Below are positions 39,631 to 48,390 of a stretch of 64,000 nucleotides of DNA, piece after piece. Position 1 is the stretch's first letter. Every line of letters begins with the position of its first letter. A program made the translations under genes and the position numbers. Source of the stretch: Curvibacter cyanobacteriorum (GTDB taxonomy: Bacteria; Pseudomonadota; Gammaproteobacteria; Burkholderiales; Burkholderiaceae_C); NCBI RefSeq assembly GCF_028649475.1, contig NZ_JAQSIP010000003.1, positions 496,001-560,000 of the forward strand. The letters run 5' to 3'. A model generated the notes under the pieces. That model worked only from the letters and a program-made list of their open reading frames with translations. It was not told where the DNA came from and ran no database searches.

Positions 39631-40551
39631 TCAGCCCCGGGCCGGGAACAGGCCCGCGGGTTTGAAGGCCAGCACGCCCGCCATCAAGGCATAGGTCGCG
39701 AGGCCCGCGATCGCCGGCGCCAGGTCCGACACCAGGGCGGGCGACAGGAAGCTGCGCAGCAGCAGCGGCAAGAAGGCGCGTCCGATGGTGTCGACCATGC
39801 CCACCACCAGGGCGGCCACGAAGGCGCCGCGCACCGAACCGATACCGCCGATCACCAGCACCACCAGCGAGGGGATCAGGATCTCCTCGCCCATGCCGAT
39901 CTGCACGGCCGTCAGCGGGCCCATCAGCGCCCCGGCCAGGGCCGCCAGGGCGGCCCCCAGCAGGAACACCATCGAGAACACCTGCCCGACGCGCACGCCC
40001 ATGAACTCGGCCATGCGCCGGTTCGAGGCGCCGGCGCGCACCAGCATGCCCACCCGGGTGTGGTTGACCAGCCCGTACAGGCCCAAGGCCACCAGCACGC
40101 CCGTCGCGAGGATCAGCAGCCGGTAGCTCGGGTACATCAGGCCCGGCAGCAACTCGACCGGCCCCGACAGCGCGGCCGGGGCCGAGGCCATGATGGGCGC
40201 CGCGCCCCAGATCAGCTTGACCGCATCGTCGGCCACCAGGATGACCCCAAACGTGGCCAGCACCTGGGCCAGGTGGTCGCGCCCGTACAGGCGGCGCACC
40301 AGGAACACCTCCAGCAACAGGGCCGCCACCAGCACCACCGCCAGGGCCGCCAGCACGCCCATGACGAAGGAGCCCGTGCGGGAATGCACATGGGCTGCGA
40401 CGTAGGCGCCGGCCATGAACAGCGAACCATGGGCCAGGTTCATGACGTCCATGATGCCGAACACCAGGGTCAGTCCGGCGGCCAGCAGGAACAGCATGAA
40501 GCCGTAGCCCAGCCCGTTGAGCACCTGCTCAATGAAAAGAATCGTGGTCAT
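39631..40551 (-). CDS. livH: Branched-chain-type ABC transporter permease LivH
   Basis: 306-residue permease. N-terminal GLGYGFMLFLLAAGLTLVFG and GIMDVMNLAHGSLFMAGAYV are LivH signatures, and VIGGIGSVRGAFVAALVVG is the conserved C-terminal loop. It follows the binding protein gene by 24 bases. Confidence 0.93.
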   Translation of the reverse strand: MTTILFIEQVLNGLGYGFMLFLLAAGLTLVFGIMDVMNLAHGSLFMAGAYVAAHVHSRTGSFVMGVLAALAVVLVAALLLEVFLVRRLYGRDHLAQVLATFGVILVADDAVKLIWGAAPIMASAPAALSGPVELLPGLMYPSYRLLILATGVLVALGLYGLVNHTRVGMLVRAGASNRRMAEFMGVRVGQVFSMVFLLGAALAALAGALMGPLTAVQIGMGEEILIPSLVVLVIGGIGSVRGAFVAALVVGMVDTIGRAFLPLLLRSFLSPALVSDLAPAIAGLATYALMAGVLAFKPAGLFPARG

Positions 40552-40575
40552 GTTGCGCGCCTTGTGCCCAGGGGC

Positions 40576-41790
40576 TTACTTCATCTTGCACTGCTCGTGG
40601 TAGGCGTCGCGGTGGCCTTTGAGCGCGGTGGTCAGGGTCTTGTTGGTGATCTGACCTTGGGCGTTCTTGCCGATCACGCGCAGGTAGTAGTCCTGCACCG
40701 GGAAGTTGTTGTTGTCGAACTTGAACGGGCCCCGCACCGACGCGAAGTTGGCGGCCTTCAGCGCCTTGAGCACCGCGGGCTTGTCTTCGACCTTGCCCTT
40801 CACATCGCGCACGGCGGCGTCGATCGCCAGGACGGCGTCGTAGGCCTGCGCGGCATAGAAGGTGGGGTAGCGGTTGTAGGCCTTGCGGAACTCGCTGACG
40901 AACTTCTGGTTCGCGGCCACCGGCAGGTCATGCGACCACTGCGAGGTGCTGAACAGGCCCAGCATCGGCTCGCCCACCGCGGCAATCGTATCCTCGTCGG
41001 CCGAGGCCGGGCTGGTCACCAGCACGGTGTCCTTGGACAGGCCGGAGGCGACGAACTGCTTGATGAAGTTGATGCCCATCGCACCCGGCAGGAAGAAGTA
41101 CACCGCCGCCGGCTTGGCCGCGCGCATCTCGGCCAGTTCGGCCGCGTAGTCGAGCTGGCCCACCTTGCTGTAGACCTCGGCCACCACCTCGCCCTTGTAG
41201 CGCCGCTTGAAGCCCGTCAGGTGGTCCCGCCCGGCGGGGTAGTTGGGGGCGATGATGAAAGCGTTCTTGTAGCCCTTGTCGGTGGCGTACTGGCCGGCGG
41301 CCTCGTCCCAGGTGTCGTTCTGGTAGCTCAGGCCAAAGAAGTAGGGGTTGCACTGCGCACCGGCGTACTGGCTCGGGCCCGGGTTGCTGGTGATGAAGGG
41401 CACCTTGGCCGCGAACAAGGCCGGGCCCACCGCCAGGGCCACGTTGGACGGCGTGGGGCCGGTGAAGAAGTGGATCTTGCTTTGCTGGATCAGTCGGTCC
41501 ACCACCTGCTTGGCCTGGTCCGGGCTGCCGGCGGTGTCCATTTGGATGAACTCTGCGGGCACGCCGCCGAGCTGGTTGCCCAGCAGCTTGGCCGCCAGGT
41601 TGATCGCATCGCGCGCTTCGGCGCCACCGGTGGCAAACGGCCCCGAGATGTCGAGCGCCACGCCGACCTTGATCGTGTCCGCGGCCTGGGCGGCCAGCCA
41701 GGGGCTGCAGGCCAGGGCGGTGGCAAGGGCCAGGCGGCTCAGGGGCTGGCGGCTCAGGGTTTGGCTGGGGGAAGCAAGTCGAGAAGGCAT
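40576..41790 (-). CDS. livK: Branched-chain-type ABC transporter binding protein
   Basis: Periplasmic-binding protein of the Leu/Ile/Val (receptor family ligand binding) type, 404 residues. A long N-terminus with a Sec signal ends LACSPWLAAQAADT; the mature start IKVGVALDISGPFATGG is typical. Members near aromatic-ring dioxygenases often bind benzoate-like acids; this gene starts 59 bases after andAb, so anthranilate or a related acid is a reasonable candidate ligand, by inference only. Confidence 0.88.
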   Translation of the reverse strand: MPSRLASPSQTLSRQPLSRLALATALACSPWLAAQAADTIKVGVALDISGPFATGGAEARDAINLAAKLLGNQLGGVPAEFIQMDTAGSPDQAKQVVDRLIQQSKIHFFTGPTPSNVALAVGPALFAAKVPFITSNPGPSQYAGAQCNPYFFGLSYQNDTWDEAAGQYATDKGYKNAFIIAPNYPAGRDHLTGFKRRYKGEVVAEVYSKVGQLDYAAELAEMRAAKPAAVYFFLPGAMGINFIKQFVASGLSKDTVLVTSPASADEDTIAAVGEPMLGLFSTSQWSHDLPVAANQKFVSEFRKAYNRYPTFYAAQAYDAVLAIDAAVRDVKGKVEDKPAVLKALKAANFASVRGPFKFDNNNFPVQDYYLRVIGKNAQGQITNKTLTTALKGHRDAYHEQCKMK

Positions 41791-41849
41791 GGGAACTCTC
41801 CTGGGGGGCGAAGGGACATCGGATGGAACAGAAACTGGCGGGGCCGGGC

Positions 41850-42215
41850 TCAGGCCGCGGTCGTAGGCGTGGGCGTGGCGGCTGGCGCCACCGCCACTTC
41901 AACCCGGCCGGCCACGACGCGCACCGGGAAGGCGCGCACCGCTTCGGTCACCGGTGCCTTGCAGGGGGCGCCGGTGCGCAGGTCAAACGTGCCCTGGTGC
42001 AGCGGGCATTCGACGCAGCCGTCTTCGACCCAGCCGTCGGACAGCTTGGCCGCGCCGTGGGTGCACAGGTCGTACAGCGCGAACAGCTCTTCGCCCTGGC
42101 GGAACACCGCGATCGGCAGGCCGTCGGCCACCACGGGCCAGGCGGCGCCGTCGGGAAAATCATCGGGCTCGCCAATGTCGTGCCAGGTGGTTGATGGGGT
42201 GGGTTGGGTGCTCAT
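41850..42215 (-). CDS. andAb: Rieske-type ferredoxin of an aromatic dioxygenase
   Basis: 121-residue electron carrier with a [2Fe-2S] Rieske cluster. Ligands are Cys51/His53 in LCTHG and Cys70/His73 in CPLHQG. The C-terminus is an Ala/Thr/Pro tail. It comes 9 bases after the beta-subunit gene, fitting a three-component dioxygenase of the AndA type (oxygenase alpha and beta, ferredoxin, reductase). The reductase gene is not in the cluster. Confidence 0.88.
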   Translation of the reverse strand: MSTQPTPSTTWHDIGEPDDFPDGAAWPVVADGLPIAVFRQGEELFALYDLCTHGAAKLSDGWVEDGCVECPLHQGTFDLRTGAPCKAPVTEAVRAFPVRVVAGRVEVAVAPAATPTPTTAA

Positions 42216-42224
42216 GGGGGCTCC

Positions 42225-42701
42225 TCAGATCGGCGTGGCCAGCAGGGTTTGCACGCGCAGGGTGTCGTACACCACGCGTTTGTGGCGGTAACGCCATTCG
42301 CCCTCGACGCGCACCACCTCGTCGAGGTAGGTGCCCGCCTGGTAGACGTTCGATTCACCGGCCTGCCCGGTGATGACCACGACATAGCTCGAGGTGGTGG
42401 TGACCACGTCACCGCCCTGGCCGGTGATGACCAGGCCCGAAGTCATGTGGCGGTAGGTGTGGCCCTCGTAAATGTTGGCGTGGCGCAGCGACAGCACGCG
42501 GTCGCGCAGCATCTTGCGGTTGCGGCAATAGACCACGGGGGCGGGCAGGCCCGCGTCCACGTTCTCCTTCGGGATGATTTCGTAGCGGCAGTCTTCGGTG
42601 AAGAACTCGGTCCAGGCCTCGAGCTGGAGGCTGTCCAGGGTGCTGACGTAGCGCGCTTGCAGCTCGCTCAGTTCCAGCCAGAGTTGCAGTTTGGTGTTCA
42701 T
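42225..42701 (-). CDS. andAd: Aromatic-ring dioxygenase beta subunit
   Basis: 158-residue small subunit with the cystatin-like NTF2 fold (RHANIYEGHTYRHMTSG segment). It gives the alpha3beta3 structure and influences substrate fit. It begins 4 bases after the alpha subunit stop. Sequence resembles small subunits of anthranilate/salicylate-type oxygenases. Confidence 0.88.
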   Translation of the reverse strand: MNTKLQLWLELSELQARYVSTLDSLQLEAWTEFFTEDCRYEIIPKENVDAGLPAPVVYCRNRKMLRDRVLSLRHANIYEGHTYRHMTSGLVITGQGGDVVTTTSSYVVVITGQAGESNVYQAGTYLDEVVRVEGEWRYRHKRVVYDTLRVQTLLATPI

Positions 42702-42705
42702 GTGC

Positions 42706-43971
42706 TCAGTACCCCATCAGTTTCTGGTAGCCCATCCAGAAGCGGCGGATGAGGTTTTCGGTGATCAGTGTTTCTTGTTGCTCCGGGGCGTCGCGCGCCA
42801 TGTCCAGCACCGACAGCGCATCGGCGTCGCGCACCGTGCCGCGCTGCACCAGTTCGGTGGCTTCGGTGTCCTCCATCGAGATGTAGCCCGCAGGCCCCAC
42901 CAGGTTGGCCTGCAACAGGCGCAGTTCGCGCAGCTCGGGGCTGTCGTCGGCGTAGCCAAAGAAATGGAACACCAGCTCGAAGTTGTTCGGTCCCTTGGGC
43001 AGCAACTGGCGTGCCACCAGGGTGTTGTGGATCTGTTGCACCACCAGCTGCGGAAAAATCGGCTGGATGTGGTTGGTGGTGAGCTCGTCGAACTCCTTGA
43101 TCTGGCCCAGCAGTTCGGGGTCTTCGAGCGCGAAGCCGTCGTTCATCGAGCGGATGTTCTGCGCGTTGTAGGCCGCGGCGGTGTCGCCGGCTTCCTCCAG
43201 CTTGGTGGCGGTGATGATGCTGTGCAGGCCGTGCGTGGCGTCCGGGATCGAGCGCGCCTTCATGCCCACGCGGAAGATGTTGAAGGTGGTGTGGAACAGG
43301 TGCAGCAGGCTCGCGTGGTACGGGTCCTTGACGTTCTCGAGGTACAGCTTCCAGTTGCTCTTGGCGTACTGGCGCGTGCAGCCCAGGTACTCGATCGGCT
43401 TGTGGAACAGGCGGTCGATCCAGGGCCGCATTTCGGCGCCCAGGTAGTCGGGCAGCGGCGGGGTGTCGTCACTGAAGGTGGCGAACATCAGGCCCTTGTA
43501 GCTGTCCACACGCAGCTTGTGCAGGCCGTGGCCCTCGGGGCTGAAGTCCTTGGGCATGCCGGCCTGGCCTTTTTGCCCGCGGCGGAAAGGCACGCCCTGC
43601 AGGTTGCCTTCGCAGGAGTAGCTCCACTGGTGGTAGACGCAGGTGTGCGAGGCGGCGTTGCCGCGCTTTTCGCGGCACACCACGGCGCCCCGGTGGGCGC
43701 AGCGGTTGACCCAGCAGGCCAGGCCGGTGGCTGTGCGCGTGACCACCACCGGGGTGTCGCCCACAAAGGTGCTCTTGAAGTCATTGACCTTCGGGATCTC
43801 GGCTTCCAGGCCCAGAAAGCTCCAGACCGGGCCACGGTAGATGCGCTCCTGCTCACGCTCGTAGACCTCTTGCGAACTGAACACGCGGTAGGGCACACGC
43901 GAGCCGTCGGGCTGGGGAAAATGCACGGCGCGACCCAGCGGCGGTGGGGCACTGATGACTTGTTCTGACAT
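42706..43971 (-). CDS. andAc: Aromatic-ring dioxygenase alpha subunit, anthranilate 1,2-dioxygenase type
   Basis: 421-residue catalytic subunit that hydroxylates an aromatic acid; AndAc converts anthranilate to catechol. The Rieske cluster ligands are Cys91/His93 (CAHRG) and Cys111/His114 (CVYHQW). The mononuclear iron ligands His219 and His224 with bridging Asp216 lie in VKDPYHASLLHLFH. The segments KSNWKLYLENVKDPYHASL and YQKLMGY at the C-terminus match my memory of AndAc and the NagG/salicylate 5-hydroxylase group. Anthranilate is favoured, with salicylate or another ortho-substituted benzoate as alternatives. Confidence 0.85.
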   Translation of the reverse strand: MSEQVISAPPPLGRAVHFPQPDGSRVPYRVFSSQEVYEREQERIYRGPVWSFLGLEAEIPKVNDFKSTFVGDTPVVVTRTATGLACWVNRCAHRGAVVCREKRGNAASHTCVYHQWSYSCEGNLQGVPFRRGQKGQAGMPKDFSPEGHGLHKLRVDSYKGLMFATFSDDTPPLPDYLGAEMRPWIDRLFHKPIEYLGCTRQYAKSNWKLYLENVKDPYHASLLHLFHTTFNIFRVGMKARSIPDATHGLHSIITATKLEEAGDTAAAYNAQNIRSMNDGFALEDPELLGQIKEFDELTTNHIQPIFPQLVVQQIHNTLVARQLLPKGPNNFELVFHFFGYADDSPELRELRLLQANLVGPAGYISMEDTEATELVQRGTVRDADALSVLDMARDAPEQQETLITENLIRRFWMGYQKLMGY

Positions 43972-44371
43972 GGGGGGCTCCTGTAGAAATCGCTGGAACC
44001 CAGTCTAGAAATTCAAGGCTTGGGCAGCTATCCACTACCGGCAAAGTGGGCGGCGGGCTTGTCCGGTTCAGGCAAGCCTGGCCGGAACTGGACAACGCGC
44101 CGGCGGCCGGGCTCCGCTCTGGCCAGAACTGGATAAGCGCAGTGGCCGCGCGCGCCGCAGCGCAGCCGCCCGCCCGGGCGAGCCGGGGGGCATGAGGGCG
44201 CATGAGGGGCATGAGGGGGCTGTGGCGCGCGCGTTGGCTGGGGCGGTTCTGCACGGCGGAGGTGGCTCTGCGCGGCTGTGGCGGTGGTGGCGCCGGGCGC
44301 GATGCGGGCGCAGGTGTGGGCGTGGGCGTGGGCGTAATCGTGGGCGCAGTCGTGGGCGCGCGGGCCGCCCC
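43972..44371. other. Region between andR and andAc
   Basis: 400 bases with no supported gene. The right half is repetitive: GGCATGAG-type units near 44186-44215 and a degenerate GTGGGC array (about 44314-44358). The left half carries the 16-bp operator-like elements. On the minus strand the andAc promoter must lie between those elements and 43971. Confidence 0.5.
44059..44136. promoter_or_regulatory. Three 16-bp putative AndR operators
   Basis: Related elements occur at 44059-44074 (plus strand, TTGTCCGGTTCAGGCA), 44080-44095 (minus strand, TTGTCCAGTTCCGGCC) and 44121-44136 (minus strand, TTATCCAGTTCTGGCC). Centre spacings are 21 and 41 bases, about two and four helical turns. They lie 88-165 bases upstream of the andAc start, where an AraC/XylS-type activator would bind. 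Confidence 0.65.
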
Positions 44372-45394
44372 TCAATGCCGGTGCGGACGGGTCTCGCTGG
44401 GCAGCTCGCCAAACCGTTCGCGGTAATAGGCCGAGAAGCGCCCCAGGTGGCCAAAGCCGTACTCGAGCGCACAGGTGGTCACGCTGGCCTGGGGATCGCT
44501 TTGCAGGTGGGCACGCACCGCATCGAGGCGCATCGCGCGCAGCAGGTCCATCGGGGTGCTGCCTCGGTGCCGCTGGCACAGCAGCGTGAGGGTGCGCACG
44601 CTCACGCCCGCGGCCTGGGCCAGGTCGACCAGCGCGATCGGGGCCGCCAGGCGACGCCGCATGTAGGCCTCCATGGCCTCGAGCCGCGCGCCGGCCGAGG
44701 CCCCGCTGAGCGTGATCGCCTGGCGAGCCGCAGGGGGGGCCGGCGGCGCCAGGGGGGCGCTGTCCGGCCCCGAATGGGTGCGCAGAAACAGCGCCACGGT
44801 GCGCTCGAAATGGTCGACCCAGGCACCGTGCGCCGGGCTGCCGTGGGGCAGGGCGGTGGTGTGCACCAGCGACTGCACCAGCGAACGCCACGGGCCCTCG
44901 TGCGGCGTGGACAGCAGCGCTGCCGAGGGCAGGTCCAGCGCCTCGGGCGAGGCGGGGTCGCCCGCGTGCAGCAGGCTGTGCGGCACCTTGAGGATGAACT
45001 GCTCCGAGCCGCGCTCCCACCACATGCGGATGCTCCGGCGCGGCGCGATCAGCGCGGTGCGGCCCTGCGGGACCGAGATGCGCACACCGTCGGCCTCGAT
45101 TTCGGTGCCACCGCGCAGCGACAGGTGCACCAGCGCAAAGTCCTGAAACGGCCGTGGCCGCACCTCGACTTCGGCGCCGTAGCGCAGCGCGAACATCGCC
45201 ATGCGCCGCGTGCCGGCTTTGTACATCGCGGTGTCCACGGCCCCCTGGCGCCAGTGCAGGTCGTGGTCCGACAGCTCGCGCGCCACCTGGTCGTGCGACT
45301 CCACCTGTGCGTCCGAACGGAAGAGGCAGTGCTGGTAGAGGGGGCTGAGATCGAGGGATCCAGCCGGGGGCAGGGGGGCAGGCATGGTTCGCAT
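44372..45394 (-). CDS. andR: AraC/XylS-family regulator, AndR-like
   Basis: About 340-residue activator. C-terminal AraC domain: first HTH IALVDLAQAAGVSVRTLTLL and second HTH ASVTTCALEYGFGHLGRFSA, then YRERFGELPSETRPHRH. The N-terminal half matches the AraC-binding-like domain of AndR/BenR/XylS relatives (HDLHWRQGAVDTAMYKAG). It is on the same strand as, and directly upstream of, the dioxygenase genes, as andR is in known and clusters. Start uncertain: ATGs at 45394 or 45385 lack clear ribosome sites. Confidence 0.8.
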   Translation of the reverse strand: MRTMPAPLPPAGSLDLSPLYQHCLFRSDAQVESHDQVARELSDHDLHWRQGAVDTAMYKAGTRRMAMFALRYGAEVEVRPRPFQDFALVHLSLRGGTEIEADGVRISVPQGRTALIAPRRSIRMWWERGSEQFILKVPHSLLHAGDPASPEALDLPSAALLSTPHEGPWRSLVQSLVHTTALPHGSPAHGAWVDHFERTVALFLRTHSGPDSAPLAPPAPPAARQAITLSGASAGARLEAMEAYMRRRLAAPIALVDLAQAAGVSVRTLTLLCQRHRGSTPMDLLRAMRLDAVRAHLQSDPQASVTTCALEYGFGHLGRFSAYYRERFGELPSETRPHRH

Positions 45395-45841
45395 CGTGGG
45401 CAAAGGTCGCGGCAGGCGGGCTGCAGCGACGGGGGTTGATGTGCATCAAACCGCAAGATGCATGCCACTGCTAAGGCGTGGCGCGGAGCGCGGTGGGCCC
45501 CGTGGGCCCGTTTGCTGGGCCCCGCCCCGCAAGGCGGCGGGGGCGGGGCCTGGCGGACGCTGCCGTCGGGGGCCCCCTGCCCGCCGTGCCCCCGGCCTGG
45601 GTGCACACCTTCAGGGCCCTGCCATGGGGCCTGGGCGCTGGGATGGTGCATCGGTGGCCTGTGGAGCGCCGCGCGGCCCGCGCAAGCCGGCGACCGGCTG
45701 CGCCTGCCAGCCGTGGCGGGCCACCCGTTGTCGGTGCCCCTGGGCGTGTCGCTGACCTTCAACGCCTTCCTGCTGGCCTGAGCGGCCCCAGCAGGCACTT
45801 GGCGACCCGGCGCGGCCCGGCGTTACCGCGCCGCGCGGTGC
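45395..45841. other. Gene-poor, very GC-rich region
   Basis: 447 bases separating andR from the BLUF gene. It contains a plus-strand open frame (45458-45781) ending AVAGHPLSVPLGVSLTFNAF, but it has no recognisable domain, no ribosome site and low-complexity Pro/Arg/Gly composition in the first half; I do not call it a gene. The ORF tail could be a decayed gene end. No hairpin or repeat stands out. Confidence 0.4.
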
Positions 45842-46264
45842 TCATTCGCTCAGCACCCGGGCGCGGCTCACGAGTTCTTCCAACAGGGCGTCGAGCGCGC
45901 GTGGCCGCATGGCGTAGGGGTCGAACTGGGCGGACGGTGAATACGCCATCAGCAGCGCTAAGTTGTCCGCCGTGGCGGGCACCAGGCCCATGTGCCAGCC
46001 ACCAAACAGGCGCCGGTCGATCTCGGCAAAGTTGAGCAGCGCGGGTTGCTGGTGGCGTGGGTCGAGCAGGATGCGGTGGTACAGGGTGTTGACTGGCAAC
46101 AGGCCCCCTTCCAGGCACTGGAGGAAGATGCCGTCCACCAGCAACAGCGTGCCGGTGATGCCCAGGCGCGCGTTGTTGCGCTTGGAGGCGCGGACGATGT
46201 CCTTCACATCGGCCGGGCCCAGGGAGTCTTTGACGCGGCTGGCATAGGTCAGGCGAATGAGCAT
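45842..46264 (-). CDS. BLUF-domain blue-light photoreceptor
   Basis: 140-residue stand-alone BLUF (sensor of blue light using FAD) protein. Flavin-site residues keep the spacing of PixD (Tyr8/Asn32/Gln50/Trp91/Met93): here Tyr7 (LTYAS), Asn31 (KRNNARLGITG), Gln49 (GIFLQCLEG), Trp90 and Met92 (GGWHMG). After the domain there is only a short helical tail, so it must signal through a partner, as PixD/BlrB types do. No obvious partner is adjacent. Light-controlled output is inferred from family. Confidence 0.92.
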   Translation of the reverse strand: MLIRLTYASRVKDSLGPADVKDIVRASKRNNARLGITGTLLLVDGIFLQCLEGGLLPVNTLYHRILLDPRHQQPALLNFAEIDRRLFGGWHMGLVPATADNLALLMAYSPSAQFDPYAMRPRALDALLEELVSRARVLSE

Positions 46265-46370
46265 GGGGTGCCTTCTTTCAGTGCGGGGGGGCCCAGTCTA
46301 AGGAAGGGCCCTCAACCCGTGCTCGCGCGGGGCCATGCGGCCCGGGCGGTGCGCGGCCCGCACTGCCGCC

Positions 46371-47282
46371 TCAGCCCTGCGGCGCTTGGGCCCAGCCGGC
46401 CGAGTGGGCCAGCAGGTGGGCCTGAAAAACGCGCGCAATCGGCGTCCACTGCTTGCCCTTTTGCCGCACCAGGTGCCAGCTGGAGGCCAGCGGAAACCCC
46501 TCGACATCGAGCACCGCCACCCCGTGCGCCGCCGGCCCGCCCGCCAGGGCATGGCGCGACAGCACCGACAGGCCCAGGTCACCCGCCACCGCCTCTTTGA
46601 CCGCCTCGTTGCTGCCCAGCTCCAGGCGCAGCTGCGGTTGGAAGCGGTGCCGCTTGAAATGCGCGTCCACCGCCATGCGGGTGCCCGAGCCGCGCTCGCG
46701 CAGGATGAAGCGCTGGGCGCTCAGGTCGGACAGCGCCAGTGCGCTGCGCCGGGCCAGCGGGTGGTGCTGGGCCGCGATCACCACCAGCGGGTTGGGCAGG
46801 AAGACCTGGTCTTCCAGGTCCATGTCGGCGGGGGGCATGGACATGATGTAGAGGTCGTCGCGGTTGTCGCGCAGGCGCTGCACCACGCCATCGCGGTTCA
46901 GCACCTCGAGGGCGATGTCGATCTCGGGGTACTGGGCGCAGAAGCCACCCAGCAGGCGCGGCACAAAGTACTTGGCCGTGCTGACCACGGCCACCCGCAG
47001 CTGGCCCCGGGTGAGGCCCTGGGTGGCGTCGATGCGCTGCTCGAACGCGGCCCACTCGTCCCGGATGGCGCGCGCGGTACGGGCCAGGTCGTGCCCGGCG
47101 TCGGTCAGGTGCACGCGCTTGGCGATCACCTCGTACAAGGGCACCCCGACCGCATCGGACACCTCCTTGAGCTGCATCGACGCCGTGGGCTGGGTCACAT
47201 GGCAGGCCTGGGCGGCCCGGCTGACGCTGCCGGTGTCGGCCAGCGCGAGGAAGAGCTTCAACTGCCGAAAGGTGATGTTCAT
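46371..47282 (-). CDS. LysR-family regulator divergent from sbtA
   Basis: 303-residue LysR regulator with N-terminal winged HTH (FRQLKLFLALADTGSVSRAA, VTQPTASMQLKEVSDAVG) and a LysR substrate domain. Similar to CbbR/CcmR-like regulators of carbon-fixation and inorganic-carbon genes in that the divergent target is a bicarbonate transporter. The start ATG at 47282 is chosen for MNITFRQLKLF; the open frame extends further left without similarity. An 18-bp palindrome overlaps its start codon, consistent with autorepression. Confidence 0.9.
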   Translation of the reverse strand: MNITFRQLKLFLALADTGSVSRAAQACHVTQPTASMQLKEVSDAVGVPLYEVIAKRVHLTDAGHDLARTARAIRDEWAAFEQRIDATQGLTRGQLRVAVVSTAKYFVPRLLGGFCAQYPEIDIALEVLNRDGVVQRLRDNRDDLYIMSMPPADMDLEDQVFLPNPLVVIAAQHHPLARRSALALSDLSAQRFILRERGSGTRMAVDAHFKRHRFQPQLRLELGSNEAVKEAVAGDLGLSVLSRHALAGGPAAHGVAVLDVEGFPLASSWHLVRQKGKQWTPIARVFQAHLLAHSAGWAQAPQG

Positions 47283-47297
47283 AGATTTATCTCTATG
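47280..47297. promoter_or_regulatory. 18-bp palindrome, likely LysR operator
   Basis: CATAGATTTATCTCTATG has perfect 6-bp inverted arms CATAGA/TCTATG around TTTATC. It overlaps the LysR start codon and lies 73 bases before the sbtA-like start in the divergent intergenic space. Confidence 0.7.
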
Positions 47298-47370
47298 GAT
47301 CAATGTCTGAGAATCGATTTTACCTAATGACCCCGACGGCCTAGCATCGCGCCCCAAGAAGGAGGTTTGT

Positions 47371-48390
47371 ATGCAGAACCTGTTGGATCCTGCGATCTTG
47401 TTTTTTGTCCTGGGCTTGTCGGCGGGCGCTTTGCGCTCCAACCTCGAGATCCCGCCCGCCATCGCCAAGTTCTTGTCGCTGTACCTGCTGATGGCCCTGG
47501 GCCTCAAGGGGGGGCTGGCGCTGGCGCACTCAGACGTCAGCGGCACCGTGGTGCTGGGCCTGGTGGCCGCGTTGACCATGGCTTTCCTGGTGCCGGTGCT
47601 GGGCTACCAGTTGCTCAAGCGCCGCGTGTCGCCGTTTGACGCGGCCGCCATCGCGGCCTCGTACGGGTCGGTCAGTGCCGTCACTTTTGTCACGGCCTCG
47701 CAGTACCTGGACAGCCATGGCATGAGCCCCGGCGGCCACATGGCGGTGGCGCTGGTCATCATGGAGTCGCCCGCGGTGCTGATGGCGGTGTTGCTGGCCA
47801 ACCGCCTGCGCCAGACCGCCCCGTCGGCGGTGAGTGTGTCGTCGGCTGGCGGGGGCGCCGCGGTGGCGACGCTCGGGGGCGGCGGCGGCCATGCGGGCCC
47901 GTCGCTGGGGCACTTGCTGCGCGAGTCGTTCACGGACGGGGCTCAGCTGATGCTGCTGGGCGCGATGGCGATCGGTTACCTCAGTGGTGACCGGGGGCAC
48001 GAGGTGATGGCCCCGTTTGCGAGCGACCTGTTCAAGGGCATGCTGGCGTTCTTCCTGCTCGACATGGGATTGATGGTGGGCAAGAACCTGGGCACGGTGC
48101 GCGGGCAGTCGCCGGTGTTGCTGGCCTATGGCTGCCTGGCCCCCGTGCTGCACGCGTCACTGGCGCTGGCCCTGTCGGCCCTGCTGGGGCTGCCGGCGGG
48201 GGATGCGGCCCTGTTGATGGTGCTGTCGGCGAGTGCGTCCTACATCGTCGTGCCCGCGGTGTTGCGCTACGCCATCCCCGAGGCCAACCCCTCGCTGTAC
48301 TTTGGCTTGTCCTTGGGCGTGACCTTCCCGCTCAACCTGATTGTGGGCATCCCGGTGTACGCCTGGGTCGCGCAGGCGGCGCTGGGCTGA
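47371..48390 (+). CDS. sbtA: SbtA-like sodium-dependent bicarbonate transporter
   Basis: Inner-membrane transporter of the SbtA (DUF897) family, 339 residues, ten predicted helices in two halves, with a Gly/Ala-rich hydrophilic loop in the middle (about residues 150-185). N-terminal LDPAILFFVLGLSAGALRS and ASYGSVSAVTFVTASQYLD are family segments. The cyanobacterial relative imports bicarbonate with sodium. Ribosome site AAGGAGG (47359-47365) lies 5 bases before ATG. No SbtB (PII-like) gene is adjacent, so regulation would be transcriptional through the divergent LysR gene. Confidence 0.88.
   Translation: MQNLLDPAILFFVLGLSAGALRSNLEIPPAIAKFLSLYLLMALGLKGGLALAHSDVSGTVVLGLVAALTMAFLVPVLGYQLLKRRVSPFDAAAIAASYGSVSAVTFVTASQYLDSHGMSPGGHMAVALVIMESPAVLMAVLLANRLRQTAPSAVSVSSAGGGAAVATLGGGGGHAGPSLGHLLRESFTDGAQLMLLGAMAIGYLSGDRGHEVMAPFASDLFKGMLAFFLLDMGLMVGKNLGTVRGQSPVLLAYGCLAPVLHASLALALSALLGLPAGDAALLMVLSASASYIVVPAVLRYAIPEANPSLYFGLSLGVTFPLNLIVGIPVYAWVAQAALG

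Noticed and set aside
38671-42291. Plus-strand open frame of about 1206 codons opposite the liv genes and andAb
   Set aside because: Low-complexity Gln/His/Arg shadow of the minus-strand transporter operon.
44186-44358. Clustered GGCATGAG and GTGGGC-type repeats
   Set aside because: Degenerate, short, GC-rich slippage-like runs with no phasing or palindromes; described as low-complexity only.
45458-45781. Plus-strand open frame ending in a hydrophobic segment
   Set aside because: No ribosome site, Pro/Gly/Arg-rich first half, and no recognised family; could be a decayed gene tail but cannot be supported.
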